From DAOMOP01 sp035444405 (GTDB lineage: Bacteria > Pseudomonadota > Gammaproteobacteria > Burkholderiales > Rhodocyclaceae), in the NCBI GenBank assembly GCA_035444405.1, contig DAOMOP010000164.1, positions 1-9,250 of the forward strand: a DNA stretch of 9,250 nt, read 5' to 3'. Shown piece by piece: positions 7,532 to 9,250 of this stretch. The translations under genes were made by a program, and so were the position numbers. The notes beneath the pieces are model-generated. The model was not told where the DNA came from and ran no database searches. It worked only from the letters and a program-made list of their open reading frames with translations. Within the stretch, counting starts at the first letter, position 1. The number at the start of each line of letters is the position of its first letter.

Positions 7532-7548
7532 GCGGCAGTTTTTGCCGC
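7532..7548. promoter_or_regulatory. Inverted repeat GCGGCA-N5-TGCCGC, candidate regulator site
   Basis: The arms GCGGCA (7532-7537) and TGCCGC (7543-7548) are perfect reverse complements separated by GTTTT. The centre is about 85 bp from the fliF start and 55 bp from the fleS GTG. CGGCA-type half-sites are, as I recall, reported for enhancer sites of the related flagellar regulators FlbD (Caulobacter) and FlrC (Vibrio), so a FleR site is a reasonable guess. Read on the minus strand the same stem is followed by TTTT (7531-7528), so a weak terminator or attenuator in the fliF leader is an alternative. Confidence 0.4.
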
Positions 7549-7560
7549 CTAATTGTCACT

Positions 7561-7576
7561 TGTCCGCCGCGGGACA
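7561..7576. promoter_or_regulatory. Inverted repeat TGTCC-N6-GGACA upstream of fleS
   Basis: The perfect 5-bp arms TGTCC (7561-7565) and GGACA (7572-7576) flank GCCGCG. The dyad ends 18 bp before the fleS GTG and could be an operator for fleSR. TTGTC occurs again at 7553-7557, so the left arm is repeated 7 bp away. If translation begins at the TTG at 7553 instead, this dyad would be coding. No regulator is known to me for this exact pattern. Confidence 0.3.
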
Positions 7577-7594
7577 GGGCTTAATCTGCGAGCC

Positions 7595-8776
7595 GTGAAA
7601 ACATCATCCCGATCCTCCGACGTGCTCGCCGGCGGCGAGGCAGCCCCGCGCATGGATGCGGCGCAGCTTGCGGAAGCGTTTGCGCTGTTCTCGCGCGCGT
7701 CCGAGGAGCTTTCGAGCGCCTACAACGCATTGCAGGGCCAGGTCGCGCAGCTGACCGAACGGCTCAGCGTGCTGATGGGCGCGCTGCCGGCCGGAGTGGT
7801 CGTGCTGGACCAGCAGCGACGGATCCTGCAGAGCAATCGTGCCGCCGAATCGCTGCTCGGGAGCGGAATAGAGGGCCACGAATGGGCGGGCGTGGCCCAG
7901 CGTCTGGGTGCCACCGAAACGCCAGGCGAGTACATGCTGGCACCTGCGGCCGGCGACGGGGCGGGACGGCGCGTCTCGCTGTCCGAATCGGCGCTCGAAA
8001 GCGGCGACGAGCGCATCATGCTGCTGCACGACATTACCGAAACCCACCGCATGCGGCTGCAGGCCGAGCGCCACGAACGCCTTGCGGCGATGGGCGAGAT
8101 GGTGGCCGGGCTTGCGCATCAGCTGCGTACGCCGCTGTCGGCGGCGCTGCTTTACACCGCGAACCTGCGCCAGGCGGAGCTTGCGCCGGCCGATCGCAGC
8201 CGCGTTGCAGACCGTGCCATCGAACGCCTGCGGCATCTCGAGCGGCTGATCCGCGACATGTTGCTGTTCGCACGCGGCGACAGCCTCGGGCGGCAGCGCT
8301 TCGGCGTGTGCGAGCTGGTGGCCGAGCTCGCGCATACTCTGGAACCGCTCGCGCGTGCGCAGCGGCTCGAGCTGACGATGCGCTGCGACTGCGGCGAGCT
8401 CGCGCTGCTGGGCGATCGCAAGGCGCTCGGCGGTGCACTGACCAATTTGATCGAGAACGCGATTCAGGCGACCGGCACCGGCGGGACCGTGACCCTGCAC
8501 GTCCTCGAAGCGGACGAGATGGTCCTGTTTCGCATTGCCGACACGGGACGCGGTATCGATGCGCGGCAGCAGGAGCGCCTGTTCGAACCGTTCTTCACGA
8601 CGCGCGCGGAGGGCACCGGACTGGGTCTGGCCATTGCGCGTGGTGTCGCACGGGGGCATGGCGGCGATATCGCGGTGGAGTCGGCCCCCGGCAAGGGCTC
8701 GACGTTCACGATGAGCCTGCCGCTCGCGGCGACCCTCGAGGCCGATCCGGCGGATGACGAGGCAGAAGGACAATGA
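7595..8776 (+). CDS. fleS: Flagellar sensor histidine kinase, FleS/FlrB type (393 aa)
   Basis: This is a cytoplasmic sensor kinase that would autophosphorylate on His and pass phosphate to the adjacent FleR-type regulator to control middle flagellar genes. A helical N-terminus (about 20-58, EAFALFSRASEELSSAYNALQ...) leads into one PAS domain (about 57-150, LMGALPAGVVVLDQQRRIL). The HisKA H-box is MVAGLAHQLRTPLSA with H175. The ATPase domain has the N-box LTNLIENAIQA (N284, N288), the G1 box DTGRG (316-320), the F-box FEPFFTT and the G2 box EGTGLGLAIARG (339-350). There is no membrane segment, consistent with FleS/FlrB sensing inside the cell. The start is uncertain. GTG 7595 is used here, ATG 7652 (374 aa) keeps all domains and has GAGG 11 nt upstream, and TTG 7553 is least likely. 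Kinase class is certain; the FleS name rests on the motifs and flagellar context. Confidence 0.9.
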   Translation: MKTSSRSSDVLAGGEAAPRMDAAQLAEAFALFSRASEELSSAYNALQGQVAQLTERLSVLMGALPAGVVVLDQQRRILQSNRAAESLLGSGIEGHEWAGVAQRLGATETPGEYMLAPAAGDGAGRRVSLSESALESGDERIMLLHDITETHRMRLQAERHERLAAMGEMVAGLAHQLRTPLSAALLYTANLRQAELAPADRSRVADRAIERLRHLERLIRDMLLFARGDSLGRQRFGVCELVAELAHTLEPLARAQRLELTMRCDCGELALLGDRKALGGALTNLIENAIQATGTGGTVTLHVLEADEMVLFRIADTGRGIDARQQERLFEPFFTTRAEGTGLGLAIARGVARGHGGDIAVESAPGKGSTFTMSLPLAATLEADPADDEAEGQ

Positions 8777-8777
8777 G

Positions 8778-8846
8778 ATGCAAGTGTCGGTCGGGGTGGC
8801 TCGCGTGGCGCTGGCACCCGGTGGTGGGCAAGGAGGGATGAGGTGA
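8778..8846 (+). CDS. Possible 22-codon leader ORF between fleS and fleR
   Basis: An ATG one base after the fleS stop opens a 22-residue frame, MQVSVGVARVALAPGGGQGG followed by MR. AAGGA (8766-8770) lies 7 nt before it, a good Shine-Dalgarno spacing. Its TGA (8844-8846) overlaps the fleR GTG (8843-8845) as GTGA, the classic geometry of translational coupling. The peptide is hydrophobic at its start and Gly-rich at its end, with no run of one regulatory amino acid as in attenuator peptides. It resembles no family I know. It could be a coupling leader that sets FleR output, or a chance open frame in 66 bp of GC-rich spacer. Nothing beyond geometry supports it. Confidence 0.3.
   Translation: MQVSVGVARVALAPGGGQGGMR
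8831..8836 (+). promoter_or_regulatory. Ribosome binding site of fleR
   Basis: A full AGGAGG sits 6 nt before the GTG at 8843 and decides that start. The nearer ATG at 8838 reads ATG AGG TGA and stops after two codons, so it cannot be the fleR start. Confidence 0.8.
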
Positions 8847-9250
8847 GCGAGGTGATCGACATTCTGGTCGTCGAGGACGACGGTGCGCTGCGCGACGCGC
8901 TGACGCTGACGCTGGAGCTGGCCGGCTACCGCGTGGCCGCGGTCGATGGCGGGCCGGCTGCGCTTGACGCGCTCCAAGCCGAAGCGTTCAACCTCGTCGT
9001 CACCGACCTGCGCATGCAGCCGATGGACGGACTGCAGCTGCTGCATGCGATTCGGGCGCGCCTGCCGCAGATGCCGGTGCTGCTGATGACCGCATACGGC
9101 GACGTCGAAAAGGCGGTCGCGGCGATGCGCGGCGGCGCGTGCGACTTTCTGATGAAACCGTTCGAGCCGGACGTGCTGCTGGCGCACGTGCGTCGCTACG
9201 CCGCGATCACGGCGGACGAGGCCGAAACCGTCACCGAGGACATGAGCACG
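8843..9250 (+). CDS. fleR: Flagellar response regulator, FleR/FlrC type, N-terminal 136 codons (runs off right edge)
   Basis: This is the receiver domain of the partner of the upstream kinase. FleR/FlrC proteins are NtrC-family activators that, once phosphorylated, drive sigma-54 transcription of middle flagellar genes such as basal body, hook and switch genes. The sequence MSEVIDILVVEDDGALRDAL gives the acidic pocket E11, D12, D13. D55 in LVVTDLRMQPMDG is the phosphoacceptor. T83 in LLMTAYGDVEKAV and K105 in FLMKPFEP complete the active site. The stretch PVLLMTAYG-VE-AV-AMR-GA-D is very close to my memory of Pseudomonas FleR. After residue 120 an acidic linker begins, where the AAA+ and Fis-type DNA-binding domains would follow beyond the window, so membership of the NtrC class is inferred. 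The GTG start has AGGAGG upstream. The gene is 66 bp after fleS and presumably co-transcribed with it. Confidence 0.88.
   Translation, partial: MSEVIDILVVEDDGALRDALTLTLELAGYRVAAVDGGPAALDALQAEAFNLVVTDLRMQPMDGLQLLHAIRARLPQMPVLLMTAYGDVEKAVAAMRGGACDFLMKPFEPDVLLAHVRRYAAITADEAETVTEDMST

Larger units (their letters stand above)
7456..7594. promoter_or_regulatory. Divergent intergenic region between fliF and fleS
   Basis: These 139 bp must carry the start signals for both the fliF run (minus) and fleSR (plus). They hold the fliF ribosome binding site AGGGA (7463-7467), two short perfect inverted repeats (7532-7548 and 7561-7576) and several TGTC/GACA motifs. I searched both strands by eye for a sigma-54 promoter (GG, ten bases, GC). 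The only correctly spaced match is at 7508-7521 on the plus strand (GG at 7508-7509, GC at 7520-7521), and the bases around it fit the TGGCAC/TTGC consensus poorly. On the minus strand GCCGATAT (7514-7521) resembles the FliA -10 box GCCGATAA, but no good TAAA element lies at the right distance. Location as a promoter region follows from the divergent genes; no individual promoter is secure. Confidence 0.5.

Noticed and set aside
7604..9187. Open frame of 527 codons antisense to fleS and fleR
   Set aside because: The plus strand encodes clear kinase and receiver motifs. The antisense frame is open because high GC at third positions removes stops, and its translation shows no domain.
1..9250. 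CRISPR array, insertion sequence, tRNA/rRNA gene or prophage attachment site
   Set aside because: The window is almost fully filled by conventional flagellar genes. I saw no spaced direct repeats, terminal inverted repeats with a transposase, or tRNA-like sequence.

Overview
The window is a flagellar gene cluster from a GC-rich Gram-negative bacterium. The gene set (fliFGHIJKL on one strand, a FleS/FleR-type two-component pair on the other), the high GC at third codon positions and the protein style (Ala/Arg-rich FliK, FliH beginning with an AYRRWSPPAFD-like segment) point to a betaproteobacterium, most likely Rhodocyclales (Thauera/Azoarcus/Aromatoleum type). The lineage is an inference from memory of such loci, not a database match.

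Layout. Positions 1-7455 are read on the minus strand, as fliF > fliG > fliH > fliI > fliJ > fliK > fliL, with fliL running off the left edge. The 5' half is tightly packed: fliF/fliG overlap in ATGA, fliG-fliH are 24 bp apart, and fliH/fliI overlap by 8 bp. The 3' half is looser, with spacers of 94 bp (fliI-fliJ), 167 bp (fliJ-fliK) and 93 bp (fliK-fliL), and fliJ and fliK lack a visible Shine-Dalgarno sequence. Positions 7456-7594 are a divergent intergenic region with two short perfect inverted repeats and several TGTC/GACA motifs. Positions 7595-9250 are read on the plus strand: a soluble PAS histidine kinase (FleS/FlrB type), a possible 22-codon leader ORF, and the receiver domain of a FleR/FlrC-type response regulator cut by the right edge.

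How the genes work together. FliF forms the MS ring and FliG the rotor/switch on it. FliH, FliI and FliJ are the soluble ATPase complex of the flagellar type III export apparatus. FliK measures hook length and switches export specificity, and FliL is the basal-body membrane protein next to the stator. In Pseudomonas and Vibrio, FleS/FleR (FlrB/FlrC) switch on middle flagellar genes through sigma-54, so this pair is the probable local regulator and the shared intergenic region its natural target.

The coding content is conventional and I see no new multi-gene system. Points worth a second look are the mini-ORF between fleS and fleR, the inverted repeats in the divergent promoter region, the 24-bp tandem repeat in fliH, the irregular spacers around fliJ/fliK, and the absence of fliE ahead of fliF.
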